A stretch of DNA of 64,000 nucleotides from Sphaerimonospora sp050942215 (lineage in GTDB: Bacteria; Actinomycetota; Actinomycetes; Streptosporangiales; Streptosporangiaceae): positions 3,410,001 through 3,474,000 of the forward strand of contig NZ_CP192056.1 in the NCBI RefSeq assembly GCF_050942215.1, read 5' to 3'. Below are positions 1 to 9,095 of the stretch, piece by piece (the first letter of the stretch is position 1; each line of letters opens with the position of its first letter). A program made the translations under genes and the position numbers. The notes under the pieces are model-generated. The model was not told where the DNA came from, ran no database searches, and worked only from the letters and a program-made list of their open reading frames with translations.

Positions 1-223
1 GCCGGATCCTGTGTGGAGACGGCGCCGCCGTTTCGGCGGTGAACGCCGCGAGCGTGGCCACCGGGCTGGGCCCCGGCCGTACGGCCCGGCGATCCGATCC
101 AGGCGGCCCGCGTGGAAAGCCGCCTCCGCCACGGGGCTCTCCGCGCCGAGGCCGGCTCAGCTCACGCCCGGACCCGGGCCGAGTCCGGCCGGGTCCTGGC
201 GCATGCGACGGCTTCGGTGCTTC
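1..223. other. Window edge, no gene recognised
   Basis: This is downstream sequence of the leftward GH3 gene. A short GC hairpin (CCGCCG at 25-30, CGGCGG at 34-39) could be part of a transcription end, but there is no T tract. The open frames here are low-complexity Arg/Pro/Gly translations typical of non-coding high-GC DNA. I see nothing I can support as a gene. Confidence 0.4.
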
Positions 224-2632
224 CTATTCCGGTGTCACCTCGGCGGGCGTGACCAGGCGGCGGTCATGGCCGACGTGGCGCAGCGGGCCGGTCAGCCGCA
301 CGCCGCCCTGGCACGGCTGATGCGAAGCCGACGTGCCGACGAACACCTCGACGTCCCCGGGCTCGACGACGCGCCGCAGATCGCGGCCGGTGAAGGCGGT
401 GCGGTCGGCGTGCACGGTGAAGGTCACCCGCGCGCTCGCGCCGGGCTCCAGCCGGACCCTGGCGAACCCGGCGAGCTGCCGTGTCGGCCTGGTGACCTGG
501 GCGAGAACGTCGTGCAGGTAGAGCTGGACGACCTCCTCCCCCGCCCGGCCGCCGGTGTTGCGCACCCGCACGGACACGGTGAACTCGCCGTCGGTGGGCA
601 CCTCCTCGTCGCTGATCCGCAGGTCGCCGATCTCGAAGGCGGTGTAGGAGGAGCCGTACCCGAACGGGAACAGCGGGGTGGAGTCGAGGCTGCTGATGCC
701 GTTGCCGTCGGAGCCCAGCGGCGGCTGCAGGTAGGTGCCCGGCTGCCCGCCGGGGACGCGCGGGATCTGCACCGGAAGCTTTCCGGTGGGCTGCACCCGG
801 CCGGACAGGACCCCGGCGATGGCCCCGCCGCCCTCCTCACCCGGCATGAACGCCTGGACGAGGCCCGCGGCCCTGGCGTGCACCTCGGCCAGCGCGTACG
901 GCCGGCCCGACACGACGACGACCACGACCGGCGTCCCGGTGGCGGCCAGCTCGAGCAGCAGGTCCTCCTGCACTCCCGGCAGCCGCAGGTCCTCGGCGTC
1001 GCAACCCTCCCCCGAGGTGCCCTGCCCGAACAGCCCGGCCAGGTCGCCGACGACGGCGACGCACAGGTCGGACTCGCGAGCCGCCCCAAGCGCGGCGGCG
1101 AAGCCCGAGCGGTCCCCGTCCCGCACATCGCAGCCTCGCTCGTGGACGAACTCGGTGTCCGGCAGCTCGGCACGCAGCGCGTCGAGCAGGCTGGGCGCCT
1201 CGACGCCGAGACCCAGCCCGGGATGGCGCGGCAGCACGTGGTTGGGGAAGGCGTAGCAGCCCATGAACGTGCGCGGGTCGTCGGCGCAGGGCCCGACCAC
1301 GGCCACCCGGCGCGGCCCCTGCCGCCCCTCGCCCAGCAGCGGCAACGCCGTACCGGCGTCGAGCAGCACGATCGACCGCTCGGCCAGTTCCCGGGCGAGC
1401 GCCCGGTTGTCCGGCGAGTCCAGGTCGACGGCCTCCGCCCCCTCCACCGACTTCTCCGGCGTCCAGTCCGGGTCGAGCAGGCCAAGCTGCACCTTCTGGG
1501 TGAGCAGACGGCGCGCCGCCCGGTCGATCAGCGTCTCCGGCAGCTCGCCCCGCCGCACCCGCTCGGCCAGGTGCCGGCCGAAGCCGAGGGTGTCCGGCAG
1601 CTCGACGTCGATGCCGGCGGTCAGCGCCTGCACCCCGGCCTCCTCGGAGTCCGCGGCGACCCGGTGCATCGTCTCCAGGAAGGCGATCGCCCAGTAGTCC
1701 GACACGACGGTCCCGGTGAATCCCCACTCGTCGCGCAGCAGGTCGGTCAGCAGCCACGAATCGGCCGCCGCGGGGACGCCGTCCACATCGGAGTAGGAGT
1801 TCATGACAGAACGCGCGCCGCCCTCGACGATCGCGGTCTCGAACGTCGGCAGGATCATGTCCATCAGCTCGCGCCGGCCCATCGACACCGGGCCGTGGTT
1901 GCGCGCCGCCCTGGACGCGGAATATCCGGCGAAGTGCTTGAGCGTGGCGATGACGCCGGCGCTCTCCAGTCCGCGCACGTAGGCCGCGCCGAGCGTCGCG
2001 ACGAGGTACGGATCCTCGCCCATGGTCTCCTCGACCCGGCCCCAGCGGTAGTCGCGGACCACGTCAAGCACCGGTGCCAGGCCCTGGTGGACGCCGACGG
2101 CGCGCATGTCACGCCCGATGGCGACGGACATCCGCTCCACCAGATCCGGGTCGAACGTCGCGCCCCAGGCGATGGCGGCCGGGTAGACGGTGGCGCCGTA
2201 GGCGGTGAAACCGGTCAGGCACTCCTCGTGGACCAGCGCCGGGATGCCGAGCCTGGAGTGCTTGACCACCTCGCGCTGCAATCGCACCACCTCGGCCGCG
2301 CCCTCGACCGTCGTGACCGGAGCACTGCCGAACACCCGCGTCAGGTGGCCGAGCCCGTCGCGGATCGCCTCCTCGAACGAATCGCTCTCCGAGGCCGCGA
2401 AGACGTCCTGCATCGGGGCCACGTTCGGCGCGTCGGCGGGCTCGTCACCGGACTGCCCGGCGTCTTCCGCATGCGTCTCGTTGCCGACCCACCGGCTGCC
2501 GAGCTGGCCGATCTTCTCCTCCAGGCTCATCTCCGCGAGGAGGGCGTCGACCCGGTCGGCCACGGGAAGCGCGGGGTCCTGCCACGGCCGGTGGATCTGG
2601 CCGACCGCGGGGGTCCGATCTAGCGCCGTCAT
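224..2632 (-). CDS. Glycoside hydrolase family 3 beta-glycosidase
   Basis: An 802-residue GH3 enzyme that removes beta-linked sugars (beta-glucosidase or beta-xylosidase type) from oligosaccharides. The N-terminal TIM-barrel carries the family KHF motif (Lys232-His233). The likely catalytic nucleophile is Asp312 in the VVSDYWAI stretch. An alpha/beta sandwich follows, then a C-terminal fibronectin III-like domain from about residue 690. No signal peptide is visible, so it probably acts in the cytoplasm on imported oligosaccharides. The ATG start has an AGGAG site 5-6 nt upstream. The gene is divergent from a sugar ABC importer, and LacI-type operators lie between them. The exact sugar specificity cannot be read from the sequence; the operator type suggests xylo-oligosaccharides. 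Confidence 0.93.
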   Translation of the reverse strand: MTALDRTPAVGQIHRPWQDPALPVADRVDALLAEMSLEEKIGQLGSRWVGNETHAEDAGQSGDEPADAPNVAPMQDVFAASESDSFEEAIRDGLGHLTRVFGSAPVTTVEGAAEVVRLQREVVKHSRLGIPALVHEECLTGFTAYGATVYPAAIAWGATFDPDLVERMSVAIGRDMRAVGVHQGLAPVLDVVRDYRWGRVEETMGEDPYLVATLGAAYVRGLESAGVIATLKHFAGYSASRAARNHGPVSMGRRELMDMILPTFETAIVEGGARSVMNSYSDVDGVPAAADSWLLTDLLRDEWGFTGTVVSDYWAIAFLETMHRVAADSEEAGVQALTAGIDVELPDTLGFGRHLAERVRRGELPETLIDRAARRLLTQKVQLGLLDPDWTPEKSVEGAEAVDLDSPDNRALARELAERSIVLLDAGTALPLLGEGRQGPRRVAVVGPCADDPRTFMGCYAFPNHVLPRHPGLGLGVEAPSLLDALRAELPDTEFVHERGCDVRDGDRSGFAAALGAARESDLCVAVVGDLAGLFGQGTSGEGCDAEDLRLPGVQEDLLLELAATGTPVVVVVVSGRPYALAEVHARAAGLVQAFMPGEEGGGAIAGVLSGRVQPTGKLPVQIPRVPGGQPGTYLQPPLGSDGNGISSLDSTPLFPFGYGSSYTAFEIGDLRISDEEVPTDGEFTVSVRVRNTGGRAGEEVVQLYLHDVLAQVTRPTRQLAGFARVRLEPGASARVTFTVHADRTAFTGRDLRRVVEPGDVEVFVGTSASHQPCQGGVRLTGPLRHVGHDRRLVTPAEVTPE

Positions 2633-2658
2633 CTGCTCTCCTCACAAAGAACCTGGTC

Positions 2659-2683
2659 TCGAAAGTTTTCGAAATATTTTCGA
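2659..2683. promoter_or_regulatory. LacI-type operator pair near the GH3 start
   Basis: Two overlapping CGAAA/TTTCG inverted repeats: 2659-2672 (TCGAAAGTTTTCGA) and 2668-2683 (TTCGAAATATTTTCGA). The second differs little from the perfect palindrome at 2858-2873. Position just upstream of the GH3 ribosome-binding site fits repression by a LacI-family sugar regulator (BxlR/XylR-like, by analogy). No such regulator gene is in the window. Confidence 0.6.
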
Positions 2684-2857
2684 TAGTAGCGGTAGTCCCG
2701 CTCGAGAACCGCCCTGTGCGAGATCACTAGGTGGACCCCCGTCGATCATTAGACGAACACCGTGCGAGGGTACTTTACACAGGTCCACGGGGATCCGACG
2801 AGTATCCCCTTGACAGGAAAAGTGGGAGAAACTTAGATTGCGTGCCACGCGGCGCGT

Positions 2858-2873
2858 GTCGAAATATTTCGAC
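2858..2873. promoter_or_regulatory. Perfect 16-bp palindromic operator
   Basis: GTCGAAATATTTCGAC is a perfect palindrome 122 bp upstream of the sugar-binding protein start. It matches the CGAAA(N2)TTTCG form seen at the GH3 promoter on the other side of this 362-bp intergenic region. It is the best candidate operator for the importer genes. Confidence 0.65.
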
Positions 2874-2994
2874 GAGCTGACCTGAGGAGGAGTAGGCGGG
2901 GACCCTGAAGGTACGATCCACGACTGTCGGCCCCCGTAATCGATCTTTCATTTGAGCCGCTGCCAGCCTCTACATAGACGTACGGAGATCAAGC

Positions 2995-4341
2995 GTGGAG
3001 TCCAGGACTACATCCCGTCGTACCTTCCTCGGCCTCTCTATGGGCCTCCCCCTGGGTGCCGCGTTAGCGGCCTGCGGCACCTCCGGCCCGGGTCAGGGCG
3101 GGGGCGGCGGAGGCGGCGGCGGAGGCGGAACGAAGGCCACCTACTGGTACCTCTCCGGCCAGCCGCAGGAGGGTGTGCGCACCGGGGCCGTTGAGCGCTT
3201 CAACCTGGCCAACCCCAACGGCCAGATCGAGCCGACGACCTTCCAGAACGACGCGTACAAGACGAAGATCAAGACCTCGCTCGGCGCCGGCCAGGCGCCC
3301 ACCATCATCTGGGGCTGGGGCGGCGGAAGCCTGCGCACGTACGTGCAGGCCGGCCAGGTCGACGACCTCACCTCGTGGTTCGACGAGAACCCCGCCGTGA
3401 AGGACCGGCTGTTCCCCTCCTCCTTCGGGGCGGCGACGATCGACGGCAAGATCTACGCGATGCCGTGCGAGACCGTGCAGCCGATCGTCCTGTACTACAA
3501 CAAGAGGCTCTTCGACAAGATCGGCGCTCAGCCGCCGCAGTCGTGGGGCGACATCATGGACCTGGTGCCCAAGTTCAACGCCCAGGGCATCGCGCCGTTC
3601 GCCCTGGCCGGCCAGTCGCGCTGGACGAACATGATGTGGCTGGAGTTCCTCTTCGACCGCATCGCCGGCCCCGAGGTGTTCCAGGCCGTGTTCGACGCCG
3701 AGAAGGACGCCTGGTCCAACCCCGCCGCCATCGACTCCCTGACCAAGATCCAGGATCTCGTCAAGGCGAACGGCTTCATCAAGGGCTTCTCCTCGATCAC
3801 CGCCGACTCCAACGCCGACCAGGCGCTGCTGTACACCGACAAGGCCGCGATGATGCTGCACGGCAGCTGGTCGTACGGCATCCAGGGCAACGAGGGAGGC
3901 GACTTCGTCTCCGGCGGTAACCTCGGCTACATGAACTTCCCGCCGGTCGAGGGCGGCAACGGCGACCCGAGCAACACCGTGGGCAACCCCGGCCAGTACC
4001 TGTCGATCTCCGCGAACGCCTCCCCCGAGCAGAAGGAGATCGCCAAGAAGTTCTTCACCAGCGGGGTGCTCGACGACGAGGAACAGAAGGCGTGGGTCGC
4101 GACCGGCGGCGTGCCGATCATCAAGGGCTCCGACGGCCTGTTCACCTCCTCCAAGGACGCCGACTTCCTCAACTTCATCTACGGCATCGCCAGCAACGCC
4201 AAGTCGTTCCAGCAGTCCTGGGACCAGGCGCTCAGCCCGACGGCCGCCGAGGTGCTGCTGGACAACATCGCCAAGCTGTTCCAGCTCTCGATCTCGCCGG
4301 AGCAGTTCGCCACGAACATGAACGCGGTCATCGGAAAGTGA
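2995..4341 (+). CDS. Sugar ABC transporter substrate-binding lipoprotein
   Basis: A 448-residue extracellular solute-binding protein of the CUT1 (UgpB/CebE-like) class. The N-terminus has a twin-arginine motif (SRRTFLG) and a lipobox ending in Cys27 (ALAAC), so it is probably exported by Tat and lipid-anchored. An 11-glycine run follows as a flexible tether. The mature domain has the usual two-lobe pattern. The GTG start follows a GGAG site. It overlaps the first permease gene by 4 bp (GTGA). Together with the adjacent GH3 enzyme it likely handles plant-derived oligosaccharides; the ligand is not determinable here. Confidence 0.92.
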   Translation: MESRTTSRRTFLGLSMGLPLGAALAACGTSGPGQGGGGGGGGGGGTKATYWYLSGQPQEGVRTGAVERFNLANPNGQIEPTTFQNDAYKTKIKTSLGAGQAPTIIWGWGGGSLRTYVQAGQVDDLTSWFDENPAVKDRLFPSSFGAATIDGKIYAMPCETVQPIVLYYNKRLFDKIGAQPPQSWGDIMDLVPKFNAQGIAPFALAGQSRWTNMMWLEFLFDRIAGPEVFQAVFDAEKDAWSNPAAIDSLTKIQDLVKANGFIKGFSSITADSNADQALLYTDKAAMMLHGSWSYGIQGNEGGDFVSGGNLGYMNFPPVEGGNGDPSNTVGNPGQYLSISANASPEQKEIAKKFFTSGVLDDEEQKAWVATGGVPIIKGSDGLFTSSKDADFLNFIYGIASNAKSFQQSWDQALSPTAAEVLLDNIAKLFQLSISPEQFATNMNAVIGK

Positions 4342-5264
4342 GTTCACCCGCGACCTTCGCCCGGGAGGAGACGCCGCCGCCCGCCGCGCGCGGGCCGCGC
4401 CGCGGTCTCCTCCCGTGGCTGGCCGTGCCTGCTCTGCTGGTCTTCGTCGCCTTCGGAGTGATCCCGCTCGTCGGGGTCCTGGTCCTCAGCTTCACGTCCT
4501 GGGACGGGCTCGGCGACATCCACTTCTCCGGGTTCACCAGCTGGAGCGCCGTGCTCGCCGACCCCGGGCTGCCGCACGCGCTCTGGGTGACGTTCCTGGT
4601 CATGGCCGTCTCCTGGGCGGTCCAGACGCCGGCCAGCATCCTGATCGGGGTGTTCCTCGCCGGTCACCAGCGCTACCGCGCGGTGCTGGCCGTGCTGTAC
4701 TTCATCCCGCTGCTGCTCAGCTCCGCCGCGATCGCCATCACCTACAAGGCGCTGCTCGACCCCAACTTCGGGCTCGGCGCCGGGCTGAAGCTCGACCTGC
4801 TCGCGCAGGACTGGCTCGGCGAGCCCGCCCTCGCCTTCAGCGTCGTGATCTTCGTGGTGTCCTGGCAGTTCATCCCGTTCCACTCGCTGATCTACCAGGG
4901 CGGCGTGCGGCAGATCCCGCGCGCCATGTACGAGGCGGCCGAGCTGGACGGCGCCGGCCGGGTACGCAAGTTCTTCAGCATCACGCTGCCACAGCTCAAG
5001 TACACGATCATCACGTCCTCCACACTCATGGTCGTCGGCTCCCTGACCTTCTTCGACCTGATCTTCGTGCTGACCGAGGGCGGCCCCGGCGACGCCACCC
5101 GCGTGCTCGCCCTGGACATGTACATTCGCGCGTTCAAGGCCGGCCTCATGGGCCCGGCCAGCGCGATCGCCGTCATCCTCGTCCTCGTGGGCCTCGCCCT
5201 GGCGCTGCTGCTGCGCCGCCTCGGCGGCCGCGACCCCGCCGCCAGCCAGCTGGAAGGGGCCTGA
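4338..5264 (+). CDS. Sugar ABC transporter permease (first)
   Basis: A 308-residue inner-membrane permease of the CUT1 family (UgpA/MalF-like). About six hydrophobic segments are visible, starting at LLPWLAVPALLVFVAF. The cytoplasmic EAA loop appears as YEAAELDGAG, the contact site for the ATPase. The GTG start sits inside the stop of the binding-protein gene (GTGA), which indicates translational coupling. Longer frames upstream only overlap the preceding gene. No ATPase gene is in this operon, as is usual for actinomycete sugar importers that share an MsiK-type ATPase encoded elsewhere. Confidence 0.9.
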   Translation: MSSPATFAREETPPPAARGPRRGLLPWLAVPALLVFVAFGVIPLVGVLVLSFTSWDGLGDIHFSGFTSWSAVLADPGLPHALWVTFLVMAVSWAVQTPASILIGVFLAGHQRYRAVLAVLYFIPLLLSSAAIAITYKALLDPNFGLGAGLKLDLLAQDWLGEPALAFSVVIFVVSWQFIPFHSLIYQGGVRQIPRAMYEAAELDGAGRVRKFFSITLPQLKYTIITSSTLMVVGSLTFFDLIFVLTEGGPGDATRVLALDMYIRAFKAGLMGPASAIAVILVLVGLALALLLRRLGGRDPAASQLEGA

Positions 5265-5266
5265 GC

Positions 5267-6157
5267 ATGGTCATGACACGCACCGGGAAACGGGTGAGCA
5301 AGACGGCTCAGCCCGCGCCGGGGCCGCACCGCGCGCGCGGCGAGCTGCCCAACTGGCCGGGCGGATTGGCGGGCTGGCTGTGGCTGGCCGTCGTGATCGT
5401 GCCGATCTACTGGATCGTGATCACCAGCTTCAAGTCGCAGGGCAACTACTACGCGACCAACCCGATGGTGCCGCCCACCGAACCGACCCTGGCCAACTAC
5501 CAGCTGGTCGTCGAGTCCGACTTCCCGCTGTACTTCCTCAACAGCATCATCGTCACCGTCGGCGCGGTCGTCCCGGCCGTCGGGTTCGCGTTCATGGCGG
5601 CGTACGCGATCATCCGAGGCGGCACCGGTCGCTTCCTGCGCGGAGTGAACGCGCTCTTCCTCATGGGGCTGGCCATCCCCCTGCAGGCGACCATCATCCC
5701 GATCTACCTGATCATCATCCGGCTGAATCTCTACGACTCGCTGACCGCGCTGATCCTGCCGTCGATCGCCTTCGCGATCCCGCTGTCGGTGCTGGTCCTG
5801 GCGAACTTCATCCGCGATGTGCCCAAGGAGCTGTTCGAGTCGATGCGGCTGGACGGCGCGGGCGAGATGACGACCATGTGGCGCCTGGCCTTCCCGCTCA
5901 CCCGGCCCGCCGTGGTGACGGTGACGATCTACAACGCGCTGACGATCTGGAACGGATTCCTGCTGCCACTGATCCTCACCCAGAGCCCCGACAAGCGCAC
6001 ACTGCCGCTGGCGCTGTGGACCTTCCAGGGGCAGTACAGCGTGAACGTCCCGGCCGTGCTCGCCTCGGTCGTGCTGACCACGCTGCCCATCCTGATCCTC
6101 TACGGGCTCGGGAGGCGTCAGCTGCTCAGCGGCCTGACCGCCGGTTTCGGCAAGTAG
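5267..6157 (+). CDS. Sugar ABC transporter permease (second)
   Basis: A 296-residue CUT1 permease (UgpE/MalG-like). It has a cytoplasmic basic N-terminus, a first membrane helix near residues 35-50, a periplasmic loop, and the EAA motif as ESMRLDGAGE. The ATG lies 2 nt after the previous stop with a GGAAGGGG site upstream. Its stop is only 3 nt from the stop of the convergent pyrophosphatase gene, so no separate terminator fits between them. It completes the binding protein/permease/permease importer. Confidence 0.9.
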   Translation: MVMTRTGKRVSKTAQPAPGPHRARGELPNWPGGLAGWLWLAVVIVPIYWIVITSFKSQGNYYATNPMVPPTEPTLANYQLVVESDFPLYFLNSIIVTVGAVVPAVGFAFMAAYAIIRGGTGRFLRGVNALFLMGLAIPLQATIIPIYLIIIRLNLYDSLTALILPSIAFAIPLSVLVLANFIRDVPKELFESMRLDGAGEMTTMWRLAFPLTRPAVVTVTIYNALTIWNGFLLPLILTQSPDKRTLPLALWTFQGQYSVNVPAVLASVVLTTLPILILYGLGRRQLLSGLTAGFGK

Positions 6158-6160
6158 CCC

Positions 6161-6646
6161 TCAGGAGGTCTGAGCGACCCGGCTCCGCGCCTCCTCCACC
6201 ACGATCTCGGCCTTCGCCCGTGGCTCCCAGCCACGGGCGTCGGCGCTCTTTCCCGGTTCGAGGACCTTGTAGACCTCGAAGAAGTGGCCGATCTCGTCCA
6301 GCACATGCGGCTGGATGTCGGTGATGTCCTGGATATGGGCGAAACGATCGTCGGTGGCGGGCACACAAAGAATCTTCGCGTCGGGGCCCTTCTCGTCGTG
6401 CATCCAGAACACGGCGACCGGCCGTACGGCGATCACGCAGCCGGGGAAGGTCGGCAGCTCGCCCAGCACCATCGCGTCCAGCGGATCGTCGTCCTCGGCG
6501 AGCGTGTGCGGCAGGAAGCCGTAGTCGTACGGATAGGCGGTGGCGGTGAACAGCAGCCTGTCCAGGCGGATCCGCTGCCTCGCGGGATCCATTTCGTACT
6601 TGTTGCGCGACCCTCGCGGCGTCTCCACCACCATGTCGAAGTGCAC
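6161..6646 (-). CDS. ppa: Inorganic pyrophosphatase (family I)
   Basis: A 161-residue soluble family I pyrophosphatase that hydrolyses PPi to phosphate and drives biosynthetic reactions. The signature Asp cluster is present (EDDDPLDAMV), as are the SRNKYE N-terminal substrate-binding stretch and YPYDYGFLPHT. I chose the GTG at 6646 because GGGAGGG lies just upstream and the protein then begins as its relatives do. An in-frame ATG at 6691 would add 15 unconserved residues. It is a housekeeping gene with no obvious link to its neighbours. Confidence 0.9.
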   Translation of the reverse strand: MHFDMVVETPRGSRNKYEMDPARQRIRLDRLLFTATAYPYDYGFLPHTLAEDDDPLDAMVLGELPTFPGCVIAVRPVAVFWMHDEKGPDAKILCVPATDDRFAHIQDITDIQPHVLDEIGHFFEVYKVLEPGKSADARGWEPRAKAEIVVEEARSRVAQTS

Positions 6647-6775
6647 GGACAGCCCTCCCTCTCGAGGAGCGGGACCCTCGTCGTACGGCACGCCGCTCGC
6701 GTGCCCAGCCCAACGGGGCGGGGACCCGCAGCCTCCTTCATCGTACGGTGCCCCCGCCCGGCAGCGACGACGCGC

Positions 6776-7591
6776 TCAGCCGACCCTTCCAGCGACGGTG
6801 ACCGCGATCTCGGCCGCGGTGTTCTCGCCGACCCCGCCCGAGGTCACGACGAGGGCGGTGACGCCGTTCTCGCTCGCGACGCAGATCACCGTCGCGCCGG
6901 TGTCGCGGACGCACTCGGCCCCGTCGACGCTCTCCGGCTCCGTCCCGTCTCCGCCGCCGCCGAGCATCGCCGATCCGGTCATCTCGAAGGCCTCGCCCCT
7001 GCCGGCGATGGCCATGGCGAAAGCTCCGGCGTCATCCGCGTAGCAGTACGAGCCGATCTTCCCGGACTCGGCGATGCCGTCGAACGGGCGGGCGCCGAGG
7101 CTGCACGCCAGCCCGGTCACGCCGCCCTCCAGGAGCTTGAGCCCGTCGATCTCCTCCGGCAGCCGGTCGGATCCGGGCGCGCTCTGCTCCGCGGCCTCGT
7201 TGACCTTGCCGGCCACGAACAGGCCTCCCGCGACGACCGCGCCGATGCCCAGGACCACGACGATCGCGGTCACCACCAGCGCGATCAGGCAGCCCTTCGA
7301 CATGCCGCCCTTCTTCGGCGGCGCCGGCGGTCCCCAGCCGGGCGGGCCCGCCCGCATTCCCCAGTTCTGCTGATCGGGCCGGGGCGGAGGAGGGTAGCCG
7401 GGCTGCGGGCCATAGCCGGGCTGGGGCTGAGGTGGCGGGCCATAGCCGGGCCGCGGACCCCAGCCGGGCTGCGGCGGCTGAGACTGCGGGGGCCGGGATT
7501 GCGGGGGCCGGGGGTTCGAACCGGGCTGACCGGGCTGCGCGCTCCAGCCGGGCGGGCCGCCGCTGTCCGGACCCGTCGGTTGCTCATTCAT
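6776..7591 (-). CDS. Proline-rich single-pass membrane protein, unknown function
   Basis: A 271-residue protein. Residues 1-97 are a low-complexity Pro/Gly/Gln tail with repeated PGYGPPP-like units. One membrane helix spans about 101-127. The rest is an extracytoplasmic domain of about 140 residues with four scattered cysteines that could form disulfides. This layout is common in actinomycete cell-envelope proteins of unknown role. The ATG has GGAG 5 nt upstream. I do not recognise a catalytic motif. Confidence 0.8.
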   Translation of the reverse strand: MNEQPTGPDSGGPPGWSAQPGQPGSNPRPPQSRPPQSQPPQPGWGPRPGYGPPPQPQPGYGPQPGYPPPPRPDQQNWGMRAGPPGWGPPAPPKKGGMSKGCLIALVVTAIVVVLGIGAVVAGGLFVAGKVNEAAEQSAPGSDRLPEEIDGLKLLEGGVTGLACSLGARPFDGIAESGKIGSYCYADDAGAFAMAIAGRGEAFEMTGSAMLGGGGDGTEPESVDGAECVRDTGATVICVASENGVTALVVTSGGVGENTAAEIAVTVAGRVG

Positions 7592-7930
7592 GCCGGCTCC
7601 GCCCGCTGCTGTTCGTGGAAGCCCAGAGGCGGCCCCTGGGTAAGGAAAACGTAAAATACGGTATCGCCGCGCGAGGATCCTTGTCGATATGTCCTGCCCG
7701 GCCCCCCACCCGTGACGGCCGTGGGTGTCCTGTGACCGCGGTACGGATGAGGAACCGCGAACGGACAGGGGTCCGACTGTCGGTCGCCGATGTGACGACC
7801 TCCGTCGCGTCTCACCGGGAACACATGACCAGCAGGCCGTCTGCGTTCCATATGAATCGCCGCCAGACGGACAGCGAGCATTAGCCGAGGTCTAGAGTTG
7901 GAGCGGTGACACCGAGCGGAAGAGGCGTTC
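7592..7930. promoter_or_regulatory. IclR upstream region with operator-like repeats
   Basis: No gene is seen in these 339 bp. CGGAC-aggg-GTCCG (7762-7775) has the same architecture as the site in the divergent promoter at 13326-13339. A second inverted repeat, CCGTCTG (7837-7843) and CAGACGG (7864-7870), flanks 20 nt nearer the gene. These are candidate autoregulatory sites for the IclR protein encoded immediately downstream. Confidence 0.5.
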
Positions 7931-8731
7931 ATGGCACGAGGCGACACCGGACCCGACTTCATCGAGGCGCTGGCCCGCGGTCTCGACGTCATCAAGGCGT
8001 TCCAGCCGGGCCGTCCGGTCATGTCGCTGGCCGAGGTGGCGACCGCGACCGGCCTGGCGCGTCCCACCGCCCGCCGCATCCTGCTCACCCTGCGGGAGCT
8101 GGGGTACGCCAGGTCCGAGCGCGGCGGTTTCGCGCTCACTCCGCGGGTGCTCGAGCTGGGCGTCTCCTACGTACGGTCGACCGGGCTGTGGGAGATCGCC
8201 AGGCCGCATCTCGAACAACTGGTGGCCCAGACGCACGAGTCCTCGTCCATCGCCCAGCTCGACGGCTCCGACATCGTCTACGTCGCCCGGGTGGCCGTAC
8301 CGAAGATCGTCGCGCTCTCGGTGCAGATCGGGACGCGTTTTCCCGCCCTGCAGACGTCTCTCGGCAAGGTGCTGCTCGCCGCGCTTCCCCCTGAGCAGGC
8401 CGAGCGGGTCCTCACCGAGCCCAGCCGGTCGGGCATCGAGCCGCGGTGGCGGCCGTCGCCGCGCGAGTGCGAGTCGGCGCTGCGCGAGGTGCGGGCGAAG
8501 GGCTGGGCCCTGACCGACGAGCAGCTCGCCCTCGGCATCCGCTCCGTGGCCGCCCCGCTCAGAGACGGACTGGGAAACGTGATCGCGGCGGTCAACGTGA
8601 ACGCGCACGCCGCCGAGACCTCCCTGGAGAAACTCACCGAGGAGCACCTGCCGCTCCTACTGAAGACGGCGAGCGCGATCAGCGCCGACTGGGCACTCTA
8701 CGAGGCCGTCCCACAGGTCACCCCGTCATAA
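7931..8731 (+). CDS. IclR-family transcriptional regulator (PcaR-like)
   Basis: A 266-residue IclR regulator. The N-terminal winged helix-turn-helix lies at about residues 15-75 (VATATGLARPTARRILLTL). The C-terminal effector domain carries the family stretch ALQTSLGKVLLAAL. Its closest style is the PcaR/PobR group controlling aromatic ring-cleavage genes. A ring-cleavage operon lies 1.2 kb downstream and shares the CGGAC-N4-GTCCG motif with this gene's own upstream region. That supports a local-regulator role and autoregulation (inference). A GGAAGAGG site precedes the ATG. Confidence 0.9.
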   Translation: MARGDTGPDFIEALARGLDVIKAFQPGRPVMSLAEVATATGLARPTARRILLTLRELGYARSERGGFALTPRVLELGVSYVRSTGLWEIARPHLEQLVAQTHESSSIAQLDGSDIVYVARVAVPKIVALSVQIGTRFPALQTSLGKVLLAALPPEQAERVLTEPSRSGIEPRWRPSPRECESALREVRAKGWALTDEQLALGIRSVAAPLRDGLGNVIAAVNVNAHAAETSLEKLTEEHLPLLLKTASAISADWALYEAVPQVTPS

Positions 8732-8766
8732 CGCCCCCCGCTCTACCCCCTCCCACACCCCCTCCC

Positions 8767-9014
8767 GTGATCTTGCGAATTCTCGCAGGTCCCCTCTCCG
8801 ACCTGCGAAAACCGATTCGGTGATCTTGCAGTTTCTCGCAGGCGACCCAGCCGACCTGCGCCGACACAGTTCGTGATCTTGCAGCTGGCGCGCGAAGTGC
8901 AAGATCACCGACATTGTTTTGCCTGCTCAGCGGATAGGTCTGCGAGAAACTGCAAGATCACGAATGACGAAACGCCTGCTCGTGGCACCTGCGTGCGAGA
9001 ATTCGCAAGATCAC
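8767..9014. repeat. Cluster of five copies of a ~24-nt repeat
   Basis: Copies on one strand: 8767-8790, 8820-8843 and 8873-8896. Copies on the other: 8938-8961 and 8993-9014. A consensus unit reads GTGATCTTGCAGTTTCTCGC followed by AGG. The third copy is joined to a reverse TGCAAGATCAC (8898-8908), giving an 11-bp-arm hairpin at 8873-8908. The same family recurs at 27074-27210. No gene is in this 363-bp gap. Confidence 0.75.
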
Positions 9015-9017
9015 GGC

Positions 9018-9065
9018 CAGGGGGCTCGCCAGGAGGCACCCCAGGGGGCTTCTCAGGGGGCTTCT
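9018..9065. repeat. 12-nt tandem repeat, four units
   Basis: Four consecutive 12-mers: 9018-9029, 9030-9041, 9042-9053 and 9054-9065. The last two are identical (CAGGGGGCTTCT) and the first two are degenerate. A decayed fifth copy follows. It sits downstream of the MDR gene and is G-rich on the plus strand. It is probably replication slippage in non-coding DNA. Confidence 0.6.
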
Positions 9066-9095
9066 CAGCGAGGGCTCCTCAATGGGGGGTGATCC

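Noticed and set aside
11..2623. 870-codon open frame on the plus strand
   Set aside because: It is antisense to the clear GH3 gene. The translation is Arg/Gly/His-rich low complexity with no recognisable fold. High GC content creates such frames.
8767..9014. CRISPR-like array
   Set aside because: The repeats are about 24 nt but occur in both orientations with irregular gaps (about 22-53 nt) and imperfect copies. No cas gene is nearby.
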